In this document: positions 1 through 10,170 of the stretch, piece after piece | How the letters are laid out: each line of letters starts with the position of its first letter | Position numbering within the stretch: position 1 is the stretch's first letter | Source of the DNA: Prosapia bicincta | Taxonomy: Eukaryota > Arthropoda > Insecta > Hemiptera > Cercopidae | Direction: 5' to 3' | NCBI GenBank assembly: GCA_036971475.1 | Contig: JBAIZL010000005.1 | Span: 169,046,886-169,110,885, forward strand | Length of the DNA stretch: 64,000 bases | Program-made: the position numbers and the translations under genes | The notes under the pieces: generated by a model | What the model saw: the letters and a program-made list of their open reading frames with translations, nothing else | Databases searched by the model: none | Told to the model about the DNA's origin: nothing

Positions 1-655
1 TTTCTGAAAAGGTTGTATGTGCTGTCTTAAAGTGTTTGTTGTTTTGTAGGATATTTGGTAATGGAGTTTTTTGAATGTGGAGGCAATTTTGTGTGTTTTT
101 GTTTTGGTAGGTGTGTATTTGTTGTTTTTGTGTGGTTTGTCTGCGTAGCCGTTTGATGGTGTTTATGTTTAATTTTCTTGAGTATGTAGTCTATGAGTGT
201 ATGTGGGTAGCCATTTTGTTGAGCGATCTATTTTATTGTATTGAGTTCTTCGTCGTAGTCTTTCTGTAGCATAGGTATATTGATTAGGCGGTGTAACATA
301 TGATTAAATGCAGAGTGTTTGTGTTGTGTGGGGTGATCAGATGTTGGTTTTCTGTATATTTTGAAATTGTGTTTGGTGTTGTGTTTGGTGATGGTAAGGT
401 CTAGAAAGTTTATTGTATTGTTTTCTTCTAATTCGAGGGTAAATATGAGATTTTGGTGTATGGTATCAATGCAATTGTGTAGTTGTTTGATTTACCGTTT
501 GTTGCCGTTGTATATTATCCATGGTAATACACACTTATCCATGGTAATACACTATTTTATGTGTATGATTGTTGTTCTGTAGAATGTATTGTTATTTGAT
601 ATGATATTGGAATATGTCTGCTAGGATGCTTGAGATGGGGGAACCCATAGGGAGG
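1..655 (-). pseudogene. Penelope-like element reverse transcriptase fragment
   Basis: Read on the minus strand, this stretch matches the C-terminal half of a Penelope-like element RT. A Gly-Ser-Pro motif followed by an S-I-L-A-D-I-F stretch lies at about 601-648. A F-L-D-L-T-I block is at 390-411, a Y-R-K-P-T block at about 340-360, and an N-G-Y block at 204-222. The order and spacing of these blocks are typical of the Penelope RT palm and thumb. The copy is dead: there is an in-frame TAG at about 228, and the catalytic YxDD area between 480 and 590 is disrupted, including a 20-bp tandem duplication at about 513-552. The gene runs off the left window edge, so any GIY-YIG endonuclease would lie outside. 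At the right it stops where a fold-back repeat begins. The family call rests on motif recognition only. Confidence 0.72.
513..552. repeat. 20-bp tandem duplication inside the Penelope RT
   Basis: Two adjacent copies share TATCCATGGTAATACAC, at 516-532 and 536-552. They sit where the RT catalytic YxDD motif is expected and disrupt the frame. Confidence 0.8.
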
Positions 656-1322
656 TTAGGTCGAAAACACACTTTTTTGCGATTGGACCTACAATAACAC
701 CGTTAAATTGCGTATAAACAAAGAAAATGATGAATGGAGTTTGTAGAGAATTCTCAAAAATGTGATGTAGATAAAGTCAATAAAAACTGAATACTTTGCT
801 TTTAAATTCAATTTAAAAGGGAGAGAAAACTAACTTTATGAAAATCAGGAATTGCTATCGAAAAGCCAATAAAATTGAACTTGAAAGAAAACTATTCAGT
901 TTTTATTGACTTTATTTACATTTGGAGAATAAAATTCTCTACAAATTTTATATAACATTTTTCTTTGTTTATAGGCAATTTAACAGAGTTATTGTAGTCC
1001 AATCGCAAAAAAGTGTGTTTTCGACCAAACCTTTTAACTTTACTCTGCAATTACCTTCTAAACTATTGGAGATAGAGTTCTGTGACAGGTTTTATACGAT
1101 TTGTTAGCTTATTTTTCATAATTAAAAAACTCAATTAACGCCCTAAAAATTTCAGTGCAAATTAATTTTACTGATAGATCTGAATTTTAGGTGAAATCTT
1201 TGACCCTGTATAACTCGCTAACAATGTATTTCCGGACCCATGTTTATATGAAATTTTTCCATTATTTTGATGAGAGGAATAAGTTTGTGCAGTATGGCAG
1301 ATTCCTCCTGGGACATCCTGTA
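653..1322. mobile_element. Fold-back (long inverted repeat) non-coding element
   Basis: The segment 653-820 is repeated in inverted orientation at about 862-1032. Both arms share GGTCGAAAACACACTTTTTT, a TTGCGATTGGA block, a GTAGAGAATT block and AGTCAATAAAAACTGAATA. They differ by small indels and substitutions, so this is an old structure. The right arm continues to about 1322 through a stretch ending in GGGACATCCTGTA, giving an asymmetric element whose left arm is truncated. No protein is encoded; the short ORFs at 922 and 1191 are composition noise. The left arm begins within a few bases of where the Penelope RT similarity ends, so one element interrupts or truncates the other. The superfamily is not identified. 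Confidence 0.6.
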
Positions 1323-3043
1323 TTTAATTATTTAAAATTTAAATATATTTTCGAATTTATTTTAAGATTTATGTCTATTTAATTATATATCTGCAGTTCT
1401 AAATCAAAGAGGCACTGTAGTCTATTAAATTAAATATAATGGACTTGTATTGTTAACCCAGAAAATATAATTACTAATATGTTTGTTGCAGTTTATGTAA
1501 AGGTTGTTTTATCTGAGATGCCATAGTATCCGTAATAGGTCTGACATGGAAGAGCGAAGCCGGATATTGAAGTTAATGTGTTAGTGTTACAATTATAATT
1601 TGTAATATAATTAATTGCTTTAGATTGGCGTCAGCAACCACGGCTCGATGAAGAAATATCTTTACCCTCCGACAATCGGAGCACAAAATGGAAAAGTTTC
1701 TGTTTAAAAATCTAATCCATAGTATAACTTTCTCATGCACTAAGAGATAGTCAGCCCGTTTTAAGTATTGAGCATTTGATGAAGACAGCGGAGGCAAGGT
1801 GTCACAATCTTACGTTAATTTTATCTCTACGATAAAACGAGAAATCATCAATATTAATTTTAAAATAGCATTTAGAACAACTGATTGACATAAATAATCC
1901 TCTTCGAGGCGCGGACAGTGCGTTCAAATAAAGTTTATTACTAATAAATATAAAAGGAATATCAAATACGTTTATAATAATAATAGGTTTAGAATAATAG
2001 GTTTTTCGCCTGGAAAAAAATCAAATAAGTCGTTTACCTGTTGTGAGTCGTCATTAGGACTATGAGTTACCTATCTCTGATTCCCTCGGGGAAGATAGCA
2101 TGCCGCGGGATGTACAGTACTCCTTTGGTCACTAGGAAGACGTGTCCTCTCTCGACTACTCTCTCTATCAGACACTACTCGACGACTCACTTTTTATTTA
2201 ATTCAAAACTACACCTGAAAATCATGCTTTGCCCGCACAGCTGTATTACTATCGGTCAGCTGTCGGTCTCTCTTGGCGACAATTAGAATTATTTACAATC
2301 GGGACTAGTTGGGCGGTAATAAAAAAATAACGTTACAAAATATTACTCGTGATATATTGCGTTACAAAAATTATATAAATGTTACCTTACCGGTTGACAA
2401 ATGAAGTGACCTCTATCGTGGCGCACGTTATTTCACTGCTGCACACAATATAGAGAATACATTTTTCTTCACTCGTCAACTCATTACCTCGCACTAAACC
2501 ATCCTCAACCAGCTATCCGAACTATCCTAACCCCACCAGATTGAAATGTAGTATGACGTAGTTTTCCGTTTTATAAACAAACTATGATTTTTATTGTTTC
2601 TTGTGTACTGTACATTAACTTAAAATGTGTACTTTTTTAAAGTTGCTAATCTTTATTGCGTTACTGTCAATTTTGTTTATTTTTTCGTGCTTCAGAGAAC
2701 TTTCTAAAAAATCAATATAAATGCCAAAAGTTTTTTTAAAAACTAAAAAAAATTTGCATGGAAAATGGCAACAGTGAACATAGGCGAAACTGAAATTTTA
2801 TTTTTATTTCGAATAGAATGTGAAAACAGTCTGGTTTATAAGAGGTAATTAATTCCAATGGGCAGTTACTGGCCGAGTGGAAGTTTTTTTTTTAGTTGAG
2901 TGAACAAAAATAGGTATATAATAAAAAAAAAAAAAACGTGCCCGAAGATTCAGGTCTGTAAAAAATATATTGCCAAATGAACATTAAGTATCTAAATGAC
3001 GTTTTTAAACTATAATTCGAAATTTAATTTTGTTTTCACATAC
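1323..3043. other. Non-coding AT-rich stretch
   Basis: No supported gene. A GC-richer patch at about 2040-2300 has only a 74-codon ORF without recognisable content. It could be part of an undetected repeat or solo LTR, but I found no matching second copy in the window. Confidence 0.5.
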
Positions 3044-3047
3044 ACAC

Positions 3048-5054
3048 TGCAACGTCCCCCACTTCTTTTAACCGTCCCTACTACCGCTGCTCTACGCGGT
3101 TGTCGTGTTGTTTAAATCCTTTCTTGCAGAATACTAAAATTTAATTGTTTACAAGAAAAACTTTTTTATAAACAACCAAAAATCTGCCTATCACCCTGCT
3201 GGTAAAACCGTGCTAAACTCCCTGAGTTAAGTGTATGTTTCCCGCTCGTAGGGCCAAGCCCACAACAAGCCTATTCCCGCTGACTACTATTTAAAATACG
3301 TATAAACACTCCTAAATTAGTTTATCAATTGTGTATGGTCTAAGTATAGTCACACATGTCAAATTAATAGTCAGCTGGAAAGAAACACATTTAGAGTAAT
3401 ACACATAAAAAACACAGAGTCTTACCACCTGATGATGATCTGCAGAGACAGCAAGGGAACGTGCAAAATATGATTGTGTTTAAAAATACCTATTTTAAAA
3501 GGCTCCTGTGTCCTCTTAAACACAATCTGCCAGTAGATAAATCTCTGGACTTTTACACAAAAACCAACTAATCTTTAGACTAGCTCATGAAGTTAGTAGA
3601 GAGAAACTCTTTAAAACATTAGGCTTTATCTATTGCCATTTAATGAAATTTAATTAAATTTGTTTACTGATTTAATAATCATTTTTATATTAGTTGGAAA
3701 AAGCTAAACAGTTTTTATTGGTTATTTGACACAGGATGAATTGCAAATAATGTTGATTTTTATGACATTTTTAATTCTATTTATTTAAATAAAACAGAAA
3801 ATTTATCCTTTTAAGTATTACACAATTATATTAACAAAACAATTCACTGAGTTACTTCTTGTTTCTTATGCTTTAAAAAATTATACTTTGCATATAGATT
3901 GATTACATTGACATTAACATAAGATTATTTTCCAAATTACACATAATAATATTTTATCTCCTATATGGAATTGGTAAATTCATATTTTATGACCTTTAAT
4001 TTTTAAATTTAAAATATTCGAAAATTTCTCATTTCCTTTAACTAAACGGCTTATGGCCAAAAACCTTTTGTAAGTTTAATATTCATTATTTTAAATATTC
4101 TGAACACATAAATTCATTTACTTAGCATACAATTTATTAAAATTTTATAAAGAGTGAAGTCATTGTTTTAAGCCTGCAGATTTGTTTGAATTTAATAAAA
4201 TTAACTAACTAAATTTGACGTGACTGATATCGAATAAAGAAAATGACTTGCCAAAGATGTTCCTGCCGGTCCTTGGGGTCCCTCGTCTGGATTCCCTGGT
4301 CCTTGGACACCGGAAGTCGCCATCCCTGGTTCGTCGGTGGTGGTTTCCCTCTATTCGAGCGTCCTGGAGGCTGAGTCTGGAGCCTTCATCCTTTGGTGGT
4401 CCTGGATGTCGAAAGCGCTGAGGTTATGGTCCATCTGGCCTTGTGACGGTCCTACTCACGGTCCAGCATAGCGTCCCGCGGCACCTCGTGTTAAAAATTT
4501 ATTACAGACTGTCCCTAAAGGCTTAGAGACCAAGTATATATAGCGGTGAATTTAACCTACCTCGCCCCGCCTGCAAAGCTCGCTATCGCTCGATTTATTC
4601 CTTGTACAGGCAAGTCGGGCAACGAATCTGTTTTAGCTTGCATAGTTTGATTATTAATTTTAGAACACTGAAAAATGTCTATTTTATTTAAACTGCTCTA
4701 ACTTTTTTGTTTCTTAAGTTTTTTGAATCTTGTTTTCTCTAATGTTCATTCTAGCTTATTGTGGTTCTTTTAAAATGTCGATGAAAGTTCTACGTGGTTT
4801 GGTTCGTAATATAGCTTTTTTAGGCACTTAGAATTTTTTCGCTTCACTCTCGATGTTCAAATTTAGTTAGTTATTACAAATTTATTTTATAACATTTTTT
4901 AATTTAGCCTAACTATTCTATTTAAGGTTTTATTTAATTTTTCCCTCTTTATTAATTGTATAATTCCCTACTTGATTATTTTAAAAACAGCTTTATTTCT
5001 AAAAAACAGGAAATTACTTATTTCCCACTTGTCACGGTCTCCCAGACCGTTGCA
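3048..5054 (-). repeat. 3' LTR of the Gypsy-type element (left copy)
   Basis: This 2007-bp LTR is bounded by TGCAACG and CGTTGCA and is collinear with the copy at 10171-12177 at a constant offset of 7123 bp. A GC-rich segment at about 4255-4480 is built from repeated GGTCC and CCTGG words in an otherwise AT-rich LTR. Confidence 0.9.
4535..4542 (-). promoter_or_regulatory. Possible TATA box in the left LTR
   Basis: TATATATA within the context CTATATATACTT on the minus strand, the only clear TATA-like block near the middle of the LTR. The same site in the right LTR is at 11658-11665, where it would drive element transcription leftward. Assigned by motif only. Confidence 0.35.
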
Positions 5055-6690
5055 ATTTCCCTGCTTGAGAGGTTAAAAATGTTTTACTTTGTTAAAATAT
5101 TTTTTACCAATTCCTTATCTTACTCTTACTTAAATTATCTTATTCTATTACAAAGATTTCCTTATTATTACTCTCTTGTCTCTTGAGAAATTTTCACCCT
5201 GAAACACTTCAAACACAAGTCATTAGAAATTTATTAGTCACTTCTGTTTACACTAAATTTTATTTGGTCAATTGACACCTTATTCACCACACTAATGGCT
5301 GTCATTTCCTTTATCTATTTACCACGTCAATTTCATTTATACTACTTATGGCTTTAAAAACAATTACTTGCATTTAAAAACCTAACTAATCCTACAATAC
5401 TATATTTTAGACATATTCCTTTTATATCTTAACTATTACGTATTATTGTGTCAGCTGTGGAAGTACAGTTTATCTAGTTTAATTTGTTTATTTTCCGATA
5501 AACCTTTCGTAGCGGCCAACTATTGCGTGGATTCCACATTCCATTTTACCTGACAAGGTCAATGAGCTGGCTTGTAAACATTCTAATAAAGTACGACAAC
5601 AATTCTACTTATCATATTAAACGGAACGAACCTTGCCTTTTAAATTCTCTATCTTTAGATTGAACAGTTTATAAAACTGGCTTGTGTCTAGATTATCGAA
5701 GTCCACTTGATAAATCTCGATTGCTCCTGTTATTCATGCAAAGTTTCTATTGTTGCGACCTTCATCGTCAGTACACCAGTTTTCTTGTTTTATATTGTAA
5801 GTCAAAGTCTGATCTAACGACCCACTATTTCATGCACACAAATTTCTTGTTTCATTTTGCAAGGTCTGACCGTATATTTGTTGTACAAGTTATTAAGATT
5901 CGCCTGCTATCTCCCTGGTTGTTGCTTGATTTAACCAGCTTGTTTGATTTAAGCAGTGGATGTAGCTCGGCAATGTTTGCTCAGTACACAAAGACTTCCT
6001 GAATAATACTTTTGTACTGTTGGTTCAGTTATTAAATAGTTTGTTTTACATTTGAACATTTGTCCCTTTATAAATAAGTAGCTAATCTTAAAGTCTAGAT
6101 TTAGCCTTATTCAATTACTGCTTATTCTTGTTTTTACTTTAAATCAGTTTGTTAATAATTCTGACAATTTAATTCCTGCCTAATTTAGCTTATCGCTCGC
6201 GTACCAGTTCCATTATTGAACAATATTCTAATTTGGCATTTCCGTATTTTTCGGTTCATGATCAGTGTAAAGTTCACATTCTAGAATCCCTTTACTCGTC
6301 ATAAAGCTTCCTAATGTTTTAATATCATATACAATTTTACAGAATACATTATAAGATATTTTATAATTGTTAACACAGTTGATTTGATTTATTGTAACAA
6401 AACAAGTTATTGTTCCTGAGTTTGCTCCTTATATCCCGTAAACATTTCCCATTAAACATTTTTGGAAATTCCGTATGACATTCTATTAACTTCGTCCTGC
6501 TTTAAATACATTTAGGCCTTTTTGCCCTCTACTATTCTGGTACGTCCGGCTTATTTTGTTGCAAGGAATGTTTTTATAAACTCGTTCCCCGCCCGTCCAC
6601 CGGATATTTCATTGCGGCCGTGTTTACAAACACAAGTGACTGCCTTGACCTTGAGCCCTTGTTTACATTTGTTCGACTTGCTGGGTCCTT
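5055..6690. other. Interior of the Gypsy-type element without recognisable coding
   Basis: This is where RT, RNase H and integrase would lie in an autonomous element. No minus-strand ORF of 60 codons or more occurs here. The plus-strand ORFs at 5682-6002 and 6522-6734 lack recognisable domains and run antisense to the element. The polypurine tract would abut 5054; on the minus strand the adjoining bases read GCAGGGAAAT, only a weak tract. Confidence 0.55.
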
Positions 6691-6960
6691 CATTCAAAAC
6701 ATCTGAATATTTTATTGTTATTGTTGTAACCTAGACAATTCTTGTTTATTTAAAGTCCAGCGGTTATTATTGGTACTGCCTATCTTAATAGTATTTAGTT
6801 TAAAATATTTTTTACTCTTCATAAAACCTTTTCATTAAACACGTCTGAATAACTGTTTATCAATTCTTGTAACTTCAACATTCCTTGTTTGTTTAATATG
6901 CAATGATTATTTGTATTTTCCAACTTAATCGTATTTAGTTTAAGATACGTTTTACGCGTT
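6691..6960 (-). repeat. Diverged tandem duplication of about 142 bp at the end of the protease ORF
   Basis: The blocks at about 6691-6820 and 6833-6960 align at offsets of 140-143 bp with small indels. They share GTATTTAGTTTAA (6791 and 6931), TCTGAAT (6702 and 6844) and CTTGTTT (6741 and 6884). The right block encodes the last residues of the ORF, including the LQELINSYSDVF stretch. The left block is a decayed, out-of-frame copy just past the stop codon. Confidence 0.7.
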
Positions 6961-8417
6961 CTGGTTTTCTTTCTGCGCTTTGTGTTACGCCATTGTGCAT
7001 AATTCCTGTATTTTATTTTTGTTTTTGATTTATTTTTACTTGGTTTATTTTGGTAATTGTGATACTGCTGAGATTTACTTTTAAATTTATTTTTAGCGAA
7101 CAATTTGGACTTCGTTTTCAAGCAAGATTGATTAGAATTAAAGTGTTTTGGAATTCTTGTTAAGTCTAACGGATTAGTTTCCCGACAATTAGGTCTTTCC
7201 CTAACTTGTTGGAATTTTATTTGTTTCGGCTTGTAGCCATTTTTATTTAATTCGTTGAATCCTCCCTCGTCATTATTTAATTTGTTTGTTGTAGGTTTGG
7301 TTAACCCATTTTTTGCTTTGTTTAATCCCGTTAGCTTACTTGATTCCGTTCTTTCACAGTTTAATAATTCACTCTCCCTTGAATTTTCGCACAATTTGTT
7401 ATTTAAATTTTTGGTAATCTCGTTCTTAACTTTATTCGTTGACAATTGTTTTGATTTTATTGTTTGTTCCCCGCTTGTATCGTTGGAACATTTTACATTT
7501 TTAGTTATATTTTTGTTTAGTATTTGTTTACTTTTTAGTTTGTTACCACCTAACTCGCACAAGGACCCATCTTCCTGATCCTTGCCCGTGAACAGCCCCG
7601 TCTGCTCGCTATTCACTATCGGGCCCTCCAATGTCGGCTCTACAGGTGTTAATTTGCCGTCGTTAATTGACCCGCCTATAATAGGCGAACTTATTATATT
7701 TATTTCCTGTTCCCCGCTTGTAACGTCGGAACATATTACATCTTTGTTAATATTTTTGTTTATTATTTTATTAATTTTATTACATCCTATCTCTTGTCTT
7801 ATATCACCTTTATTATTATTCGATACAAGAAACTCCTGGTGTAGCAGATATCCATCAATCTCGTACGTCATGAACGATCTCTCCATGTTTATTCGGGCTT
7901 TTAACGCACACAAAGTATTTGCTCCCAAGATGAGGTCAACCCTTAGATTGTCCACAATCAAGAAAACAAATTCCTTTGTGTGTCCGTTTAATGTTAGAGG
8001 TAGCATCGTTTGTAATTTGACTCGTTTACAGGTTGACCCTAATGCTGTGACTATCGCTACGTTAGCTATAGGTAGCTCATAGAATAAATTCCCGTTTTGT
8101 TTTAGGGCTATGTATTTTTCTGTTTTAATCACAGACATTTGGGCACCTGTATCAACTTGTGCAATTAACTTATGGTCTTTAATTTCGCACTCTATCACTG
8201 GACACTGGTCTATATTCTCCAGTTTTATAACCGAGTCAATTCTTTCCTCTAACAAATCGTCCCTAATAGACATGGAAAAACCGTCTAGGCTGATCTTATT
8301 ATGATGGTAAACCGGCTTTTCCTTCGGTCTCCCGCTCTGAATTATTTTTGACTTCTTTTTGCTTCGGATCTCTAACCTGGTTAACTTATCTCCCTGATTG
8401 TTGCCAGAGATCCTCAT
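6819..8417 (-). CDS. Retrotransposon aspartic protease with long linker, truncated before RT
   Basis: This 532-codon ORF begins two bases after the gag stop codon, so translation probably depends on reinitiation or frameshifting. A retropepsin-like domain occupies roughly residues 75-200. The catalytic D-T-G-A is at residues 89-92 within AQVDTGAQMSVI, and the flap-distal I-L-G-A-N motif is at 163-167, about the normal spacing. Residues 200-480 are a low-complexity linker rich in Asn, Lys, Ser and Thr. It contains repeated KLN/KSKQ-type words and no recognised domain, then a basic stretch near 460-490. The last 17 residues (LQELINSYSDVF and following) resemble the linker that opens the RT domain of Gypsy polyproteins, after which the ORF ends. 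The protease is therefore intact by motif, while the polymerase is missing. Cleavage of Gag is the likely role. Confidence 0.8.
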   Translation of the reverse strand: MRISGNNQGDKLTRLEIRSKKKSKIIQSGRPKEKPVYHHNKISLDGFSMSIRDDLLEERIDSVIKLENIDQCPVIECEIKDHKLIAQVDTGAQMSVIKTEKYIALKQNGNLFYELPIANVAIVTALGSTCKRVKLQTMLPLTLNGHTKEFVFLIVDNLRVDLILGANTLCALKARINMERSFMTYEIDGYLLHQEFLVSNNNKGDIRQEIGCNKINKIINKNINKDVICSDVTSGEQEINIISSPIIGGSINDGKLTPVEPTLEGPIVNSEQTGLFTGKDQEDGSLCELGGNKLKSKQILNKNITKNVKCSNDTSGEQTIKSKQLSTNKVKNEITKNLNNKLCENSRESELLNCERTESSKLTGLNKAKNGLTKPTTNKLNNDEGGFNELNKNGYKPKQIKFQQVRERPNCRETNPLDLTRIPKHFNSNQSCLKTKSKLFAKNKFKSKSQQYHNYQNKPSKNKSKTKIKYRNYAQWRNTKRRKKTRTRKTYLKLNTIKLENTNNHCILNKQGMLKLQELINSYSDVFNEKVL

Positions 8418-8419
8418 AT

Positions 8420-9326
8420 TTAGTTTTTTGGCTTGTGGTCGCTTGGTCCGGGGATAGGCGATTTAGGATGAGGGTTTTTAGGATACTTGGTATCTTGGTA
8501 TTTTGCGGTATCACCATGGGACCTTGGGTTAGGGTTAGGTTGTTGGTTTGGAGCAACCTGCCTCTGTTGACTTCTTTGAGCGATCCCATTACCATTTCCG
8601 TTGTCAGTAACGCTGTCTAGCTGTTGTAGGAAAACTATCGCTTGTTTGATATTACTTGTGGGGTTCCCCACACTAGCTAGCTGAACGTTACTCCCAAAAT
8701 GTTTCATTAACATGAAAATTAGATGGTTCTCTGGGATTATCGGGTCTAAGTTTTTCGCCCTGTTTACCATCATAATAAAATACTCTGCCATAGAGTATGG
8801 TCCATTATTATGGTAGCGCCCTTGATTTATTTGTCTGCGTATCCGATCCTGCTGGCGATAACTCCAGAAATGCTCCGTGAATTCATGCCTGAATTCAGAA
8901 TAAGTTTCTGTGTTGTTCTTGATGGCTTTCCACCATGCATCCGCTGCACCTTTCAAATATCGCTCTACTATCCTTAATTTTGCAGTCTCGTCCATAGTAT
9001 TGTCTATCTCGGAAAATAGGTCTTCTATTTCCCCTAGGAATGTCATTGGATCTTCTTTGTCATTCCCCCAGAACTCAATCCTACGGTACGTAGCCTCCCC
9101 GTTCCTGTCTATTACCCTTGGTAAGCAAACTTGTGTTACTATTCCTGCTCCAGCTGTTTGCTTTACTTTTGCAACTTGTTGCTTTACTGTTTTAATGTCC
9201 TCTTGGATATTCTGTACCTTTTCGTTTAATTTAGCCGTTTTTGTTTCCGTTTTAGTTTTTAGTCTCTCTATTTCTGTCTCATGTTCGCTTAACTTTTCAT
9301 ATATGTGACTTGTCTTAGTCTCATTT
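8420..9326 (-). CDS. Gag capsid-like region of the Gypsy-type element
   Basis: The frame is open from an A9 run at about 9327-9335 down to the TAA at 8420; the first ATG is at 9046, but similarity to the upstream coil suggests it continues from the 9857 start. A helical stretch near 9200-9290 leads into a Gag fold. Its visible hallmarks are an E-F-W-G region, then L-K-G-A-A-D-A-W-W (the usual alanine and tryptophan pair of retrotransposon Gag) and a following E-F-R-H-E-F-T-E-H-F helix. The C-terminal 60 residues are rich in Asn, Gln, Pro, Lys and Ser. No CCHC zinc knuckle is visible, which is unusual for a nucleic-acid-binding Gag; the basic tail may serve instead. Gag would form the particle that packages element RNA. 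Confidence 0.75.
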
Positions 9327-9857
9327 TTTTTTGGTAGTCATCGAATTTTAACTGGAAAGCCTCCCATAACCGTTGTCTTTCCATTTTCTCTTCGGCTTTT
9401 TCCTTCTCTCTCAGTTGTCTCTCTTCCTCTCTCAATCGTTTCTCTTCCGCCTTCTCTTTCTCTCTCAACTGTTTCTCTTCCTCTCTCCATCGTTTTTCTA
9501 CCTCCTTCTCTTTCTCTCTCAATTGTTTCTCTTCCTCTCTCCATTGTTTTTCTTTGTCTTCTCTCTCCTTCGCCCTTTGTTCTGCTTCCTCTCTCAATCG
9601 TTTTTCTTTTTATCTCTCTCCTTCTCCCTTTGTTCTGCTTCCTCTCTCAATCGTTTTTCTTTTTCATCTCTCTCCTTCTCCCTTTGTTTTGCTTCCTCCT
9701 TCTCTTTCTCCCTCAATTGTCTCTCTTCCTCTCTCAATCGTTTCTCTTCCGCCTTCTCTTTCTCTCTCAATTGTTTCTCTTCCGCCTTCTCTTTCTCTCT
9801 CAATTGTTTCTCTTCCTTGAAAAAGGCCATCAATTTCTCCATCTCGGGTTTAGACAT
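9289..9857 (-). CDS. Gag N-terminal charged coiled-coil region, frameshifted
   Basis: Starts at the ATG at 9857 (MSKPEMEKLMAFF) and runs into about 160 residues of near-pure Glu, Lys, Arg and Gln. The residues form internal repeats of the type EEKQLREKEKAE, strongly suggesting a long charged coiled coil. The first frame (9594-9857) ends at a TGA at about 9594. The next segment (9289-9597) continues the same repeat in the -1 frame without an ATG. Comparison with the neighbouring repeat copy at about 9657 shows that the break near 9612 comes from one missing base. A second shift occurs at an A9 run at about 9327-9335, leading into the Gag core frame. The repetitive DNA (CTCTCTCAAT and CTTCTCTTTC words on the plus strand) is itself a minisatellite. 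Confidence 0.7.
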
Positions 9858-10148
9858 TTTGATTTATTATTTATTATTCAATTAATTATTTATTCCCTTA
9901 TTTCTTTCTTTTTGATTTGGTTTAGGCCAGATGGTTCCTACCCGCTCTTTCGACTAAATCTTTATTCAAATTCAGTTATTTATTTATTTTATTTTTATTT
10001 GTACGCTCTTGAATTCGTTCAATTTATATTATTATTTAAAAATTTGATTGCATTATTTAAAACATTTTGACTCCACTTATTTAAACAATCTCGATTTATT
10101 TCTATTATTTAACTATTGAATCTTGATATAGGGAACCTGTTCAAAGTC

Positions 10149-10166
10149 CCTACCGTTCGGGCGCCA
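10149..10166 (-). promoter_or_regulatory. Primer binding site, tRNA-Lys type
   Basis: On the minus strand TGGCGCCCGAACG (10154-10166) follows the LTR end after a 4-base spacer and continues with GTAGGGAC. TGGCGCCCGAAC is the complement of the 3' end of tRNA-Lys used by many retroelements. It orients the element leftward. Confidence 0.8.
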
Positions 10167-10170
10167 ATTC

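Noticed and set aside
2062..2286. 74-codon ORF in a GC-richer patch
   Set aside because: No recognisable motif, no splice context and no second copy; left as unannotated.
7255..8082. Plus-strand ORFs of 107 and 166 codons
   Set aside because: Antisense shadows of the protease ORF, whose DTGA and ILGAN motifs and 532-codon length fix the minus strand as coding.
9373..10070. Plus-strand ORFs rich in Ser, Leu and Phe that look like membrane proteins
   Set aside because: They are the antisense of the Glu/Lys/Arg coiled-coil gag repeats; the hydrophobicity is a mirror of charged codons.
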